DNA of 64,000 bases from Paguma larvata (taxonomy: Eukaryota; Chordata; Mammalia; Carnivora; Viverridae). Positions 63,116 through 64,000 of the stretch are shown here, one piece after another. The DNA is taken from contig CM057831.1 in NCBI GenBank assembly GCA_030068075.1, positions 12,753,370 to 12,817,369 of the forward strand. The letters run 5' to 3'. The translations under genes were made by a program, and so were the position numbers. Position 1 is the first letter of the stretch, and the number at the start of each line of letters is the position of its first letter. The notes under the pieces were generated by a model. It saw only the letters and a program-made list of their open reading frames with translations, was not told where the DNA came from and did no database searches.

Positions 63116-63549
63116 TTAAAGTATTTTTTCAATGCCGACTTTTTCATGGAAGTCTGCCAAAGTACAAACAAGTGAAGAATCATTAAGAGTACAATTTTGA
63201 AATGATACAAAGCAAACACGCCCTGAGATCCAACACCTGGGTTGAGAACCAGCACCGCCCCCCAGCCCGTCCCCGCGGCCCCAGGGTCTGCCCTGCCCTG
63301 ACTCCCAGCTTGCCTCGCTCTGAACCGTATGCACTTGGGATCCTACAATACGCAACTCTAGCGCCTGGCTCGCCTTCATGCCGCATCCTCTGTGTGGGAT
63401 TCATCCATGTCACGGTTCGTGTTCATTGCCCCGTTCCCCTGTGTGAATACGCTGTAGTTTATTGATTCTGCGGTCGGTCACCGTTGGAATGTGCAGTTTT
63501 TGACTATTGTGAATCGTGAGGCCTGAAGATACTTGGATATGTCCTTTTT

Positions 63550-63606
63550 AAGTTATTTATTTTGAGAGAGTGCACGCACGCGCACACACACACACATGCG
63601 CGCGTG

Positions 63607-63638
<32 letters not shown>

Positions 63639-63804
63639 TGAGCAGGGTGGGGACCGAGAGAGAGGGAGAGAGAGAGAATCCCAGGCAGGCTCAGCGCTAT
63701 CAGCACAGATCCTGGCATGGGTTTCGAACCCACAAACTGTGAGATCATGACCTGAGCTGAAGTCAGGAGTCAGATGGTTAACCGACTGAGCCACCCAGGA
63801 GCCC
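63550..63804 (-). mobile_element. CAN-SINE, antisense, with expanded CA/CG run
   Basis: 'taagttatttattttgagag' then an expanded run (63571-63640) in place of the usual GA/CT stretch, then the body 'aatcccaggcaggctcagcg', 'gggtttcgaacccacaaact' and head end 'gagccacccaggagcccc'. The flanks 'ggatatgtcctttt' and 'ggatgtgtttattt' are a likely target duplication within the L1. Confidence 0.92.
63571..63640. repeat. 70-nt alternating pyrimidine-purine run (CA/CG/TG)
   Basis: Every dinucleotide step in this stretch is TG, CA or CG, giving an uninterrupted pyrimidine-purine alternation. It includes CG-rich blocks (about 63597-63612), flanked by CA runs. Confidence 0.95.
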
Positions 63805-63835
63805 CGGATGTGTTTATTTTCTTCTTTCTCTTTGA

Positions 63836-64000
63836 CATCTCGGGGCGGATGGTGTCCTCCTGGGAAGCCTCCTCTGACCTCCAGCTCCGGGGAGCTTCGA
63901 GGCCCCTCTATTGGTCCCCTCCGTGGCACTCCATAGTACTCCAAGAGGGCCGGAGTGTTGGACAGTGACATTTTTAGCTCCGGGGCCCGTGCATGGCACC
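63836..64000. other. Unassigned DNA at the window edge
   Basis: No gene or repeat was recognised. Confidence 0.35.

Larger units (their letters stand above)
63125..63835 (-). mobile_element. L1 LINE (old type) 3' end, antisense, split by a SINE
   Basis: 'aaagtacaaacaagtgaag', 'aacacctgggttgagaacca', 'gattcatccatgtcacggtt', 'gaatacgctgtagtttattg' and 'ttttgactattgtgaatcgt' follow an old L1 3' UTR and ORF2 end in antisense. It resumes after the SINE ('ggatgtgtttattttcttc'). No frame survives. Confidence 0.8.

Overview
The window reads as non-coding nuclear DNA from a cat-like carnivore. The main evidence is about 20 copies of a tRNA-derived CAN-SINE with the feliform body: a head like 'gcgcctgggtggctcag', an internal 'gagcctggagcctgcttc', a CT-rich stretch, 'aaaaataaataaac' and a poly-A tail. 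Dog, bear and seal copies of this family differ in the middle part. Other layers are typical of placental mammals: L1, L2 and MIR remnants, MaLR LTRs, hAT-Charlie MITEs and one Tigger element. I found no protein-coding exon, no rRNA or tRNA gene, and no bacterial or phage feature. All the longer open frames lie in CpG-rich DNA, SINEs or a minisatellite, or have low-complexity Pro/Gly/Arg/Ser-rich translations.

Layout. 1-3.3 kb: an L2 relic, then a CpG-rich block (about 1430-2640) running straight into an AT-rich, TAATTA-bearing block (2610-3250), the best promoter or enhancer candidate. 3.3-13.8 kb: three young SINEs, MIR and L2 scraps, and a homeodomain-motif-rich block at 10.8-11.1 kb. 13.8-17.5 kb: a layered nest in which an antisense L2 is split by an antisense L1, itself split by a second L1 and hit by two SINEs. 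17.5-22 kb: a candidate enhancer, an L2 split by a hAT MITE, two L1s joined tail to tail with two SINEs inside, and a MER5A-like MITE. 22-30 kb: a run of L2 pieces (25.3-27.8 kb), a strong candidate conserved block (28.5-29.0 kb) and an unclassified old repeat. 30-42.3 kb: a 31-base G run, a tail-to-tail SINE pair inside an old MITE, a long antisense L2 (36.7-37.9 kb), and candidate conserved blocks at 38.4, 39.3 and 41.95 kb. 42.8-43.7 kb: a Tigger element with TA flanks and two SINEs at one site. 45-54 kb: MIR and MaLR remnants, a C/T-rich tract (50.9-51.2 kb) and conserved-looking blocks at 51.2 and 52.9 kb. 54-64 kb: a 44-bp minisatellite, MIR and L2 relics, candidate blocks at 60.3 and 62.7 kb, and an old L1 holding a SINE with a 70-nt alternating purine-pyrimidine run.

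The unique DNA alternates between GC-rich stretches and short AT-rich islands (100-500 bp) with TAATTA/ATTA homeodomain-type sites. That pattern is typical of a regulatory landscape around, or a large intron of, a developmental transcription-factor gene. This is inference: conservation cannot be measured here and I could not name the locus. Repeat calls come from remembered family consensus features, not an alignment, so old-repeat boundaries are good to roughly 10-50 bp.
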